Below, in pieces: positions 1 to 9,327 of a stretch of 64,000 nt of DNA (position 1 is its first letter; each line of letters opens with the position of its first letter). The notes below the pieces were generated by a model that did not search any database, was not told the origin of the DNA, and saw only the letters and a list, made by a program, of their open reading frames with translations. Source of the DNA: Bin34 sp963422415 (GTDB taxonomy: Bacteria; Chloroflexota; Anaerolineae; Caldilineales; Caldilineaceae); contig OY729430.1 of assembly GCA_963422415.1 (NCBI GenBank), positions 558,001 to 622,000 on the forward strand. The letters are read 5' to 3'. The position numbers and the translations under genes were made by a program.

Positions 1-2310
1 TATGCCGCATGGCGGTGCACGCCACACATCGTAAATCTCGTTCATGGAAACCAGCCGGTCTCGCGCGCCGGATATGATCCCGGTTGCAACTTCCCAAGCC
101 GACGCCAAGCGTCTGGGATCGGATTTGTGGTCACAGGGGGACAAAAACCTCCAACCGCGGGGGGACTTGCAATACAGGGCTGTCGCCTCCAAGAGTGTAG
201 CAAAGAGTCCCCCTTCGGCAGGGAAGCCCTGAATGCCCAGACGCTCCATGCCCTCGTTGTGCACCATCTTCCTCAAGAGACTGTTTCTGGCTGCCACCGC
301 GCTGGAAGAAGGTTTGGTACGGTTGAGGAGCTCGCTGTGCAAGATCGGTGCGCTCTTGAACTTGATGTCAGCCAAATCGGAAGCCAGTTCACTCAGACCT
401 GCCACGGGCAACTTCCGCCCCTCCAGGCCGCTGCAAAACCAAAGCGCCTCCTCCAGCGCTCGTCCTACCTCGGCTTCAATGCAGGATTGCAAATCCCAAA
501 TTCGGGCATGCACCTCCCGCCTAGCCACTTTGTCGCCCTGTAGCTCGGGGGCATTTTCACGGACAGACTCGACAGCCAAGAGTTCACGGACCAGCGCGGC
601 AATGTCGAGAGAGATCTGGGGAACACCCAAGATCACACACCCTTCCGTCGCTTGTCGCGTGTACTTGCGGGCCATTTCGTTGGCGAAGTTCAGAGGCTCA
701 TGCTGCGTAGAAATGACCAAAAAAATCGTCCCGATGGCACCGGTTGCGGGCGAATGCCGCATCAATCCCTCCGAGAAGTCGCTCAGGGAGGCAAGGGCAA
801 ACTCAAACCACCGCAGCGCCCCTGTCTCGTGGTAGTGACGCTTGGCCACGACCGGGCGCAGTCCGACAAGTTCGTTCAACCAGTCAAAATCGATTTCAGC
901 CCCTGCCCCGAGAGCGAGTTGCATTGCCTGTTCCAAGTCGAAGTCACTGCCTTCGAAGATGCTGAAAGAGTCCCGGAACTTGCGATGGATCACCAATGCC
1001 TGTGCCTGCAATCTGTCCAGAGCGTCCAGGATTTTCCCAGAGGCGTGCGGCCAAAGCGCCAGTTGCAAGAGTTCCAGACTGGCCATCAGCCCGGATCGCT
1101 CCTTGACCATGTCAACCAGAGCGATGGTCTTGAGAAGGCGCAGATCTAGTTCACCGCCCCCTCTGGCTTCGCAGGACTCCAGCGCATCCACGGCCAGTGT
1201 CCAGCGATTGCCGTCCGGCGATGCCATGATCGCCGGTTCAAGATTAAGTTGAAGATAATCCCACAACCTGTCTACCGTATACAGATCGTGCTCGGTGGCC
1301 TGATGCAGGAAATCTCGAAACCCGTGAGGGTCCGCCGAATTCAAGAATCCGAAGACACTTCGCTGATTCTGACTGAAGCGGCGGCGAGACAAGGGGCCCA
1401 ACAGACACGCCGCTATCGGGTGCAAGGGCCAGCAGTTCTCCAATGTCCTTGCAAATTCCGGTGAGGTCTGTCGGATCCGACGCCGTGCCGTTTGCCTTGC
1501 CAAATATCCAAAATCCTCAGACTTGCGCCCACCCTCGATGGCACGGGCCAAGAGATCGACTTGCTCATCTTCACTTGTGCTGATGGCCAGGTCTATGAAT
1601 CGCCCTTGGACCTTGGACCATTCATCACGCGCCTCGTGGGACAGACGACTGGCATACCCCTCGAATGCCTGATGGAGTATCCCCACAACGATCAGGCGTC
1701 TGTCGCTGCGCGAAGCGGCCTCGGCCAGCTGCTGAAAGAAATAGACGTCAGTCTCGCCTCTGGCGGCGCCTTCCAGAAACTTGCCCATCTCGTCAATGAA
1801 AACAACAAGCCCGCCACCGGCCCGCGGATATTGTGCCGCGACGGCCAGAAGACTGGACAACACTTGGGATTCGCTCCACACCATCGGGAGCTGTCCCCTG
1901 AGAAAACCCGAGCTCTGCACAGCTTCGCCCACAACTTGAGCCGGGTGTTCCCGACGGCCCACAACCGGCAGAATCCGCCACCCGCGCTTGTGCGGGGCCA
2001 ATGCATTCCACAGGGCAGTGACAGCGCGGTCGCCCAAGGCCCTGCGGCCCATCTCCCTTAGCGCCGCGTTGCCGCCCAAGACGGACGAGAGGGCCACAAC
2101 GAGACTGGATTTGCCGCTGCCGTAGGGTCCCGTCCACGTAAAGGCCCCCTGCGCATCCTCCGACACATGACGCGCCATGGTCGTCAGCATGTCGGAGAAG
2201 GATTGGGGACAAACGAAACCTTCCAACGCCTTGGGTTTGGCAAGATCGGCGTCAACACGCACAGCCCGCTGAAACCGCCGGGCCACTCGGACTTGCTTGG
2301 CCAAGGTCAT
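1..2310 (-). CDS. sspC: SspC-like P-loop ATPase of a DNA phosphorothioation system (3' end outside window)
   Basis: The minus strand is open from an ATG at 2310 to the first base of the window, about 770 codons with no stop, so the C-terminus lies outside. A Walker A motif GPYGSGKSS is near residue 70 and a Walker B-like VVFIDEMGKF near residue 180. The ATG overlaps the stop of the upstream DUF4007 gene (ATGA), indicating translational coupling. In Ssp systems the order is sspB (DUF4007), sspC (ATPase), sspD (PAPS-reductase-like), with SspC supplying ATPase activity for single-strand phosphorothioate insertion. The name rests on neighbourhood, size and the P-loop; the rest of the sequence I do not recognise. 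If correct, sspD should lie just beyond the left edge. Confidence 0.68.
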   Translation of the reverse strand, partial: MTLAKQVRVARRFQRAVRVDADLAKPKALEGFVCPQSFSDMLTTMARHVSEDAQGAFTWTGPYGSGKSSLVVALSSVLGGNAALREMGRRALGDRAVTALWNALAPHKRGWRILPVVGRREHPAQVVGEAVQSSGFLRGQLPMVWSESQVLSSLLAVAAQYPRAGGGLVVFIDEMGKFLEGAARGETDVYFFQQLAEAASRSDRRLIVVGILHQAFEGYASRLSHEARDEWSKVQGRFIDLAISTSEDEQVDLLARAIEGGRKSEDFGYLARQTARRRIRQTSPEFARTLENCWPLHPIAACLLGPLSRRRFSQNQRSVFGFLNSADPHGFRDFLHQATEHDLYTVDRLWDYLQLNLEPAIMASPDGNRWTLAVDALESCEARGGGELDLRLLKTIALVDMVKERSGLMASLELLQLALWPHASGKILDALDRLQAQALVIHRKFRDSFSIFEGSDFDLEQAMQLALGAGAEIDFDWLNELVGLRPVVAKRHYHETGALRWFEFALASLSDFSEGLMRHSPATGAIGTIFLVISTQHEPLNFANEMARKYTRQATEGCVILGVPQISLDIAALVRELLAVESVRENAPELQGDKVARREVHARIWDLQSCIEAEVGRALEEALWFCSGLEGRKLPVAGLSELASDLADIKFKSAPILHSELLNRTKPSSSAVAARNSLLRKMVHNEGMERLGIQGFPAEGGLFATLLEATALYCKSPRGWRFLSPCDHKSDPRRLASAWEVATGIISGARDRLVSMNEIYDVWRAPPCGI

Positions 2311-3269
2311 GTTGCAGCCTGCGCCGGACGGGAATCTGCGTAATCCCTTCTGAGCAGACCGAGAGCGGTCTCCTGGTTCAGGGCAGAGGTTCTGCTCAAG
2401 TGCTTGAAGCCGGCCGACTCGGACCATCGGTAGAGGCCACCGCTCAACTCTTCAAGTTCCGCTGACATTTCAGAGACATCGTTCTCTTCCAACAGGAAGA
2501 CCTTGCCCGGCGATCCTGGTTCCAGTGCAAGGGCTTCGAAGGAAAGAGTGTTCGCACTCGCAAATTGCCTGTTCCAGAAATCCGTCACGGCAAAGCAGAA
2601 CACTCCCAGTCCCAAGGTCGGCTTGGGGCCTCGGACCAACCGGAAGCTGTCCCGGTGGTCCTCTGTTCGGATCAGTCCCAGCTCGGTCAGAGGCGACTCA
2701 AGATCCTCCTCCTGCATTGCCCTGCCGGGGTGCAGCCGGGATGCATAGGTTCGGGCCAAACACGCCACATCCCTGTCAATGGTGCCCTTGGAGGCTCGCT
2801 TCCAATTCCGATCACGGGCCAGTTTCTCCAAGGATCCGCTCAAGGACGCCCGGTTGAACGTCAAGGTCGAATGGTGGCTGAATGCCCAGAACCAAGTCGT
2901 CCTCTGAGGTTGCCCACACAGCTGCCAATGGACCAGCCATGACGAAGCAGGGTGCTCCATGTAGGGGTCAAGGCCATGCTTGCCAAAGAGAAGTCGCCCC
3001 AAAGCTGTCGTCGAGAAGGTCCGGGAAACATCCTCGGCCAGCACACCCGCGGCCTTGGCCCAGTGGCGTATGGAAGAAACCATGTTCTTTCCGACACCAA
3101 ACCGCGCAATGGCGTCCGCGTCCGCGAACACAGACTGTTTTGTGCCCGCGCCTTCAGCCTCTTGCACTGCATCAAAGGCTTTCTTCAACCAACCATACCG
3201 CAATGGGAAGGTCTCATGGCCTGCAAAGTGAGGGATGTAGTCGTCTCTAGAGAGAGGACCTCGAAGCAT
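2307..3269 (-). CDS. sspB: DUF4007 family protein, SspB-like phosphorothioation nickase
   Basis: A 320-residue protein whose N-terminus carries the DUF4007 signature: HFAGHETFPLRYGWLKKAF near residues 13-31, followed by RFGVGKNMVSSIRHWAKAAG. DUF4007 proteins occur beside cysteine desulfurases and PAPS-reductase-like proteins. In the characterised Ssp system SspB introduces the nick needed for single-strand phosphorothioation. The stop overlaps the start of the ATPase gene downstream, and a cysteine desulfurase is divergently transcribed 71 bp upstream, the arrangement seen for dndA/sspA. No obvious Shine-Dalgarno precedes the ATG at 3269. The DUF4007 assignment is firm; equating it with SspB is family knowledge plus context. 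Confidence 0.78.
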   Translation of the reverse strand: MLRGPLSRDDYIPHFAGHETFPLRYGWLKKAFDAVQEAEGAGTKQSVFADADAIARFGVGKNMVSSIRHWAKAAGVLAEDVSRTFSTTALGRLLFGKHGLDPYMEHPASSWLVHWQLCGQPQRTTWFWAFSHHSTLTFNRASLSGSLEKLARDRNWKRASKGTIDRDVACLARTYASRLHPGRAMQEEDLESPLTELGLIRTEDHRDSFRLVRGPKPTLGLGVFCFAVTDFWNRQFASANTLSFEALALEPGSPGKVFLLEENDVSEMSAELEELSGGLYRWSESAGFKHLSRTSALNQETALGLLRRDYADSRPAQAAT

Positions 3270-3340
3270 GGATGCGCCGACTCTGAGGATATACCGAGTG
3301 CAGTATTATAGCGATACCGGCGGATACACTGCGGAAGGCA
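3270..3340. promoter_or_regulatory. Divergent promoter region of the Ssp locus
   Basis: These 71 bp separate the start codons of sspB (minus) and the cysteine desulfurase (plus), so both promoters must lie here or inside the coding ends. The sequence is A/T-richer in the middle (tattatagcgatacc around 3304-3318). No convincing paired -35/-10 boxes or operator palindrome could be assigned. Confidence 0.4.
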
Positions 3341-4501
3341 ATGAACCCAGACACAACAATCTACGCCGACTACCAAGCATCGACGCCTATCGACAGACGG
3401 GTGGCCCAAGCAATGGCGCCCTACTGGCAGACATTCTTTGGCAATCCACATTCCAGTGATCATGTTGTCGGATGGAAGGCAGCTCAGACAGTCCAGGACG
3501 CCGCGGCCACAGTGGGATCGCTGATCGGCGCCGATCCCGACGAAATCGTATTCACTTCCGGTGCCACGGAGGCCAACAATCTCGCGCTGCTCGGATTGGC
3601 GCGGCGAAGATCGGCAACGCGGAATCGCATACTGGTCACTGCCATTGAACACAAGTGCGTGTTGGCTTCCGCGCGTGCAGCGAAACGGGAAGGCTGCGAG
3701 ACCGAAATCATTCCTGTGGATGACCAAGGCTTTGCAGATCTGTCATGGCTGTCCGAGCGTTTGGACGAAACCGTGCTGGCGGTTTCCGTCATGGCCGTCA
3801 ACAACGAGGTAGGCACCATTCAGGATATCCCGCGGATCGCGGCTCTGCTGCTTCCGCACGGCATCTGCCTGCATTGCGATGCCGCCCAGGCTCCCTGCGC
3901 TCTGGATCTGAGAGAGCTGTCTCTGCACGCCGATCTAGTGAGTTTGTCGGGACACAAGATGTATGGGCCCCAAGGCGTGGGGGCCTTGTATATTCGACGC
4001 GAAATCCAAGACAGCATCGAACCGCTCTTCCACGGCGGCAGTCAACAGCACGGTCTGCGTTCCGGCACAGTGCCCGTGGCTCTCTGCATAGGTCTGGCGG
4101 CGGCTGTGGAATGCCTCGGCACATCGCAAGGAAAGCAGGATCGTTCCAGAGTGATGGAACTCAGGGATCGCTTTGTACATCTCCTGCAGCAGGGTTCGCA
4201 CCCAATTACAGTGAATGGCGCCGACCCCAGCCGGAGGCATCCAGGCAACGCCAATCTACGGTTCCACGGCTTTGAAGCGCACGAAATTCTGGGAGCCTTG
4301 CAACCCCGCCTTGCGGCTTCGACCGGAGCGGCCTGCAGCACTGGAATCCCCGAACCGTCACACGTTCTCCGTGCATTGGGTCTGAACGGTGCCTTGGCCG
4401 AATCTTCCATCAGATTCAGCTTCGGCCGCTTTACCACAGAGGACGAGGTCGTCAAGGCCGCGGCCATGGTGAAAGAAGTCTTGGATCGACTTGCATCCTA
4501 G
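3341..4501 (+). CDS. sspA: Cysteine desulfurase, SspA/DndA-like
   Basis: A 386-residue class V aminotransferase-fold, PLP-dependent cysteine desulfurase. The PLP lysine sits in SGHKMYGPQGVG (Lys about residue 206), preceded by HCDAAQAP. The persulfide-forming cysteine sits in GAACSTG (Cys about residue 332). The N-terminus YADYQASTPIDRRV and the SGATEANNLALLGLARRR block are typical of the IscS/NifS/DndA family. GGAAGG lies 4-8 nt before the ATG. In Dnd and Ssp systems this enzyme mobilises sulfur from cysteine for the DNA backbone. It is divergent from sspBC, as dndA often is from dndBCDE. No IscU, Suf or Fe-S assembly gene is adjacent, which favours a modification role over a housekeeping one, but a general desulfurase cannot be excluded. 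Confidence 0.85.
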   Translation: MNPDTTIYADYQASTPIDRRVAQAMAPYWQTFFGNPHSSDHVVGWKAAQTVQDAAATVGSLIGADPDEIVFTSGATEANNLALLGLARRRSATRNRILVTAIEHKCVLASARAAKREGCETEIIPVDDQGFADLSWLSERLDETVLAVSVMAVNNEVGTIQDIPRIAALLLPHGICLHCDAAQAPCALDLRELSLHADLVSLSGHKMYGPQGVGALYIRREIQDSIEPLFHGGSQQHGLRSGTVPVALCIGLAAAVECLGTSQGKQDRSRVMELRDRFVHLLQQGSHPITVNGADPSRRHPGNANLRFHGFEAHEILGALQPRLAASTGAACSTGIPEPSHVLRALGLNGALAESSIRFSFGRFTTEDEVVKAAAMVKEVLDRLAS

Positions 4502-4628
4502 GACAATGCCGAAGCACCTCTGACTTTGGCTATACGTGCGTTGTCCGCCGCCTGAATGCCGACTTGCTGCGAACTGTCGGCGCCGTCAAGATGCAGGCCG
4601 GCCCGCATCTGTTTCCTGTTGTGCGACC

Positions 4629-6827
4629 TCAGGCGCGGCGCAGGCGGCAAAAGGCCACGCACTGTTGCCAAGGTACAGTCTTGTTTCCCAGATGTTGATC
4701 ATACCGCCGGGCAATACGCGCCACATCTTGCACAGACACACCACGAGCCAGCAACTCTGTGCCCAAGCGATGGGTCGGTTCAAACCAAGACATGACTTGC
4801 TTCCGATTCAGATACCTGCGTTCTGGCCGCATCTGAAGTTCAATCTCCACTTCAAAGCCTGAGGCAGACATTACCTCCTGCAAACTGTCCTTGTCCCAGT
4901 TTTGATGCGGGTTGGGATTGTGATGCCAGATGTCCTCTTCCACAGCTTGAAGTAGGTCCTGCAGTTCTCCCAAATCATCTGTCGGAACAAGTTCAAAGAC
5001 CCGCTGCCCCTGTCGCGGCAGCTTTTGGCTACACACCCCCATGGACCCCGCAGGCAGCGCTGCGGCCAGTTCACACCATAGTTGGGCTGCGGGATCTGTG
5101 CAGGGGTCCATACCTGCAAAAGATTCAAATTCCAGATCGCCGGGAATTTGATTCAGTCCGGTGATCAGCTGGGGCCTCTCCATCTCGGTCAGATTGCGGG
5201 ACATTTCCTGCAGAGTTTCCATCCGTTCGGGCGACACCAAAGCCCAAACACCTCCTTCAGGAGTGCGTCGGCAGGCTTCCCACAGCAGCAGTCCATCATC
5301 CGCATTCAGCACCAGCACCCGGTCATGCCGCTTCAGATCCAGACGCGTGAAGACTTCGTCCCGTACCTGGCCCAAGCTGGTGTTGGCCGCGTGACCGGCT
5401 CTCTGCAGCCAATTCTCTCTGCCTTTGTCCGGGGGCGAATAGGTGACATTCTCCCCACCAAAAGATTTCCATTCCGGATCCGCGGCCAGCTGTTCTTCCC
5501 GCCTTCGGAGCACTTCTGTCCGGATCTTGGCTTCGTACCCCATTTGTCCCGGTTCATAAAATACCTTGCCTTCCAAGCCGACAGGCAGATAACGCTGACG
5601 CACCCAGTGGCCTGTGAAAGCGTGAGGATACAGATACCCCTTGCCGTGACCAAACGCCTGATCATCCCGATTGCTGTCCTTGAGCGGCGTAGGCACTTCG
5701 GACTCCTGTTCCGTCTCCACGGTCCGCAGAGCCTCAAAGATACCCATGGTCGAATTGGACTTGGGAGCCGTAGCCAGATAGATGATGGCCTGCGACAGTG
5801 GATACATGCCTTCCGGCAAACCTAGCCGCTCGAAGGCGCTCCAGCAGCTCTCCACCACCGCAATGGCCTGTGGGTCCGCCAGGCCTACGTCCTCACTGGC
5901 CAAGATGGTCATGCGTCGAAAGAGAAAGGCAGGATCTTCGCCTGCATAAATCATCTTGGAACCCCAATACAGAGCCGCATCGGGATCCGATCCTCTGAGA
6001 CTCTTGATAAAGGCGGAGATGCTGTCGTAATGGACATCCCCCTCTTTGTCGTAGAGCACTGCCCGGCGCTGAATGGACTCCTCGGCAGTGGCCAGATCTA
6101 TATGGATCTCCTCTTTTTCATCCGCTGGAGTAGTGACTACCGCCAACTCCAGGGCATTCAAGGCGCTGCGGGCATCCCCATTGGCTACATCCACCAGATG
6201 GGCCATGGCTTCGGGATCCAGTCGCACATCAAGATCTCCGAACCCGTTCTCCTTGTCTCGCAAGGCGCGTTCCATCAACAGCTGAATGTCGGTCTCCGTC
6301 AGGGGCCGCAACTGAAAGACTCGGCTGCGAGAGACAAGCGGCTTGATTACTTCAAAGAAGGGGTTCTCCGTAGTGGCCCCGACGAAAACCACAGTGCCCA
6401 GCTCCACATGGGGCAGCAATGCATCCTGCTGGGCCTTGTTCCAGCGATGCACCTCATCCACAAACAGCGTGGTGCGCTGCCGCTGTTCCTGATATCTCTC
6501 ATCGGCCGCGGCAATCTCCTGGCGCAGAATCGGTATGCCCGCAAGCACCGCATTGATGGTTACAAAGTGACTTTGCGAAGTCTGGGCAATCACGCTGGCC
6601 AGAGTAGTCTTGCCCGTGCCCGGCGGCCCATACAGTATGAGAGAGGAAACCTTGTCCGCTTCAATGGAGCGGCGCAGCAGCCGACCCGGGCCTAGAATAT
6701 GCTCTTGTCCCACGTATTCCGCCAACGTGCGCGGGCGCAGGCGGTGGGCCAGAGGAGAATTCTGACGGCGGTCTGCCTCCAGACCCACTTCGAAGAGACT
6801 GGAGGGCGCTGGGTTACGACGCGCCAT
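4629..6827 (-). CDS. rarA: RarA/MgsA-type AAA+ recombination factor fused to a C-terminal methyltransferase-like domain
   Basis: At 732 residues this is far longer than stand-alone RarA (about 430). The first two thirds are a clamp-loader-like AAA+ ATPase: RPRTLAEYVGQEHILG (residues 31-46), Walker A GPPGTGKTT (67-75), Walker B FVDEVHRWN (122-130), sensor GATTENPFFEV, and the RarA-specific CYPxAF-like helical domain. RarA acts at stalled replication forks and recombination intermediates. From about residue 500 on the sequence (DRVLVLNADDGLLLWEA) resembles an SAM-dependent methyltransferase Rossmann core, as in the long RarA/unknown-domain fusions of cyanobacteria. Activity of that domain is unknown. 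It is convergent with the sspA gene, with 127 bp between the stops. A complete, ordinary-looking gene. Confidence 0.88.
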   Translation of the reverse strand: MARRNPAPSSLFEVGLEADRRQNSPLAHRLRPRTLAEYVGQEHILGPGRLLRRSIEADKVSSLILYGPPGTGKTTLASVIAQTSQSHFVTINAVLAGIPILRQEIAAADERYQEQRQRTTLFVDEVHRWNKAQQDALLPHVELGTVVFVGATTENPFFEVIKPLVSRSRVFQLRPLTETDIQLLMERALRDKENGFGDLDVRLDPEAMAHLVDVANGDARSALNALELAVVTTPADEKEEIHIDLATAEESIQRRAVLYDKEGDVHYDSISAFIKSLRGSDPDAALYWGSKMIYAGEDPAFLFRRMTILASEDVGLADPQAIAVVESCWSAFERLGLPEGMYPLSQAIIYLATAPKSNSTMGIFEALRTVETEQESEVPTPLKDSNRDDQAFGHGKGYLYPHAFTGHWVRQRYLPVGLEGKVFYEPGQMGYEAKIRTEVLRRREEQLAADPEWKSFGGENVTYSPPDKGRENWLQRAGHAANTSLGQVRDEVFTRLDLKRHDRVLVLNADDGLLLWEACRRTPEGGVWALVSPERMETLQEMSRNLTEMERPQLITGLNQIPGDLEFESFAGMDPCTDPAAQLWCELAAALPAGSMGVCSQKLPRQGQRVFELVPTDDLGELQDLLQAVEEDIWHHNPNPHQNWDKDSLQEVMSASGFEVEIELQMRPERRYLNRKQVMSWFEPTHRLGTELLARGVSVQDVARIARRYDQHLGNKTVPWQQCVAFCRLRRA

Positions 6828-6954
6828 AACGGGGAAGGACCCGTACTATTCGGCCCAGGGAGGGGCCAGTCCCGAATCTTGGCTCTCAGCCTGAATGAGA
6901 GATATGGGAATCTGCCTCCTGTCCTGGTCTGTGCAGTGTCCTAAAACCGGCAGC

Positions 6955-7695
6955 CTAGGTCCTGCCGCTGGAAAGACAGCGGATCAGGCGCAAGGTGTCC
7001 GTACCTGCATTGGCAACGGCGTAGGTTTCGCAAGAGTCCAGCAGCAGGGCGCCGCCGTGCGAGATGGTCGACGTGTTCCCGCCCGCTTCAAACCGGGCAG
7101 TCCCGGACCAGACAAACACCACCGCTTCTCCCCCTGTGGACTCGTCGTGGCAGAAGCCGGCCTGGGGATCCAGCTCCACGTACTGCAGGGACATCTGCGG
7201 CGCTCCCCAAGCGGGGTTGGCTGCATCCCAAGACTTGATACCTTGGGACTCACGAGGCGTACCCTCCCTCATGGCATGGATACGGACCTTGGTGGCCTCC
7301 CCCACCTTGGGGCGGGGCATCACGCCGGTCTGGGCCGGATCTCGATCTCCCGAATACAGGGCCGGGTCCGGCGGGCACTGGAAGCTGATTAGGGTGGCTT
7401 CTCCCGGAATGTCATTGACCGTGCCATGCACTTCACCGGGGGGAATGTAGGCAAATTCCCCTTTTTGGATGGGCGTATACTTGTCTCCTTCCCGCACCGA
7501 CACGCTGCCTGCCAGCACAATAAAAATGTCCGCCGAAACTTCGTGGAAGTGCTGCGGAAACTCTTGGCCATCCTGAAAGACGGAGTAATTGAGAGTGATG
7601 TCCCGGGATCCAGTGTCCGGGCTGATGAGCTTGCGCGAATACCCCTGTCCCATGTGGAACACTTCGCCGTCTTTCAAGTTGATTGTCCTCGCCAT
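6955..7695 (-). CDS. Double-cupin domain protein
   Basis: A 246-residue protein with two cupin folds. The first has QEFPQHFHEVSADIFIVLAG (about residues 48-67) with metal-binding His and Glu positions, then GEFAYIPPGEVHG. The second begins near MSLQYVELDPQAGF and continues GGEAVVFVWSGTARFEAGG. AAGGAGG lies 8 nt before the ATG at 7695. Small bicupins bind a divalent metal and serve as dioxygenases, isomerases or sugar/ligand sensors; the second domain has lost the classic HxH, so only the first may bind metal. The substrate cannot be inferred. It is transcribed as a single unit, 127 bp from the rarA start. Confidence 0.75.
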   Translation of the reverse strand: MARTINLKDGEVFHMGQGYSRKLISPDTGSRDITLNYSVFQDGQEFPQHFHEVSADIFIVLAGSVSVREGDKYTPIQKGEFAYIPPGEVHGTVNDIPGEATLISFQCPPDPALYSGDRDPAQTGVMPRPKVGEATKVRIHAMREGTPRESQGIKSWDAANPAWGAPQMSLQYVELDPQAGFCHDESTGGEAVVFVWSGTARFEAGGNTSTISHGGALLLDSCETYAVANAGTDTLRLIRCLSSGRT

Positions 7696-8110
7696 GCCCT
7701 TTGCCTCCTTGCAACTGTCTTTGCTGTAGGTAAAAATCTCTCGAAATTATAGGATGTGCCAGTCAGGGCCGCGTCGCACTTCCTCACTTCCCGGATCCCG
7801 TTGAGAGTGCCGTTTGCACCGTTGCGTTTGTCCTGGAGCGTAACCGCGTGTCTCCAGAAGCAAGGCAACAACGCCCCGCGGTCGCCCGAGGACAGGATGC
7901 AAGATGCTGAATGCTGCACAAATCGCCTTTGCACGTGTCCACAGCAGAAAACACGGTCTGCCCAAGACAACGGAGACAGAATTGGGTCCAGAGACAGTAG
8001 ACTTAGGAATCCAGTTGGACCAGTTTTCCACCTTTTGTCGCGGTCCATCCCATATCGTTTCCTTGGGGCCGCTTGAGGGCAATGCGCATTCCGCTGCCCA
8101 ACAACACACT
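7696..8110. other. Gene-free spacer
   Basis: About 415 bp between the cupin start and the end of tcmP. Short reading frames exist on both strands but none shows a recognisable motif, a ribosome-binding site or protein-like composition. The cupin promoter should be near 7700-7760. Nothing else is seen. Confidence 0.5.
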
Positions 8111-9232
8111 TCAAACCAGTCTTGGCGGCTCGGCTGGTTCCTTTTGAAACTTAAGGATTGTGTCGCAAGGAAAATACCCTTTCCGTTTTCTTGAGGATTC
8201 AGTGACGCAAAGAGAGCCTTTTTCTTCCATTTCCTTTAACGCTTTCTTGTATTGGCCTGTATGAAACAACGTGCGATCCGACTTCATGAAGCTCTCGATA
8301 TCTTTCACTCGAACGGGAGTCTCAAATCCGAATCTTCTACACAAATCGTTTTTCAGCAAGGTCAAGTCCGTGCCAAACGCAAATCCAGACTGATTGGCCA
8401 ACTGACCCCGAAATTGGTACGCCCCGGTCTGATCGACTTTCCACATTGCCTTTTTCATGGTGTCGCATCCCAAATTGTGATTGGATGCAAAAAAGATGGA
8501 ATACTCGACTCTGCCTCGCTTGCCTTTCAAATCGAATTTCAGGACATACCGGGCATTGCCCATGGTTTTTAACTGCTTCTCGTAGAGTGTGCAAAAGAAC
8601 TCTCTGCGCGACTTCCCTTGAAGGTCCAGCCCTGTCCGCCAATCCCTGCACCCATACAAGTCGTCCAACGGACCCGTGAACTCCTTCGCAGCTGCCAGCC
8701 TATTGATATGGTCCATCATGACTGAAATATAGATTTCCGTGGATTTCTGCTGCATCAGCTGTGCAATGGATGCCATTGGGGTGTCGGACACTCCAAAGGG
8801 ATCCACCATGACAAATGTAGGCACAACCGCATGTGCCGTGTCTGCAACGAGTTCGGAAACACACTGATGGAATTTGTCATTCCGAAATTTCATGTCACAT
8901 CCAACGGGAAGCCTTTCGTCTGCTTCTCTCTGTCTTATCAAATCACGCAAATGGGCAAATTGTTTCGGTTCTTTCTCGATAAAAACACATTCCAACGAAC
9001 CCTTCATCATGGGTTGAGCTTTGTGTGTGCGCAAGGCATTCAACACTATCAGCGGTGATCCCTCTTCACCTTTCAAGTATTCGCCTGGACCTGCAAAGGC
9101 ATCAATAAATCTGGCTCGGTCAAACCGGCTCAGAATGATGGGCAGCCAAGCTGCAAGGTACTCTTTAAGCACCCCGTGCTTGCCCAGTGTGTGCTTTTCC
9201 AATTTCCACAAAGTTGTAGTCGATGGAGGCAT
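8111..9232 (-). CDS. tcmP: Three-Cys-motif partner protein TcmP
   Basis: 373 residues beginning WKLEKHTLGKHGVLKEYLAA, then FIDAFAGPGEYLKGEEGSPL, the methyltransferase-like motif typical of the TcmP family (TIGR04474). TcmP proteins are named because they are nearly always encoded next to a protein with a three-cysteine motif, and that is the case here: the DUF5131 gene ends 95 bp upstream on the same strand. The Rossmann-like DAFAGPG motif and the later VDPFGV block suggest an SAM-binding or nucleic-acid-linked enzyme. The family has no established function, although it is frequent in phage and defence contexts. The start at 9232 has no strong Shine-Dalgarno. Confidence 0.85.
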   Translation of the reverse strand: MPPSTTTLWKLEKHTLGKHGVLKEYLAAWLPIILSRFDRARFIDAFAGPGEYLKGEEGSPLIVLNALRTHKAQPMMKGSLECVFIEKEPKQFAHLRDLIRQREADERLPVGCDMKFRNDKFHQCVSELVADTAHAVVPTFVMVDPFGVSDTPMASIAQLMQQKSTEIYISVMMDHINRLAAAKEFTGPLDDLYGCRDWRTGLDLQGKSRREFFCTLYEKQLKTMGNARYVLKFDLKGKRGRVEYSIFFASNHNLGCDTMKKAMWKVDQTGAYQFRGQLANQSGFAFGTDLTLLKNDLCRRFGFETPVRVKDIESFMKSDRTLFHTGQYKKALKEMEEKGSLCVTESSRKRKGYFPCDTILKFQKEPAEPPRLV

Positions 9233-9327
9233 AAGGATTCACGCAAGTGGAATGGAGGCCTACATGTCAACGACGAGCAGGGAATCATCGTCTTTGTTGC
9301 AGAAGTCAAGGGTTGCATTGCAGAGCA

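Noticed and set aside
3341..4501. Housekeeping IscS instead of SspA
   Set aside because: No iscU, iscR, suf or thiamine/tRNA-thiolation neighbour, while DUF4007 and its ATPase are divergently adjacent; kept as an alternative only.
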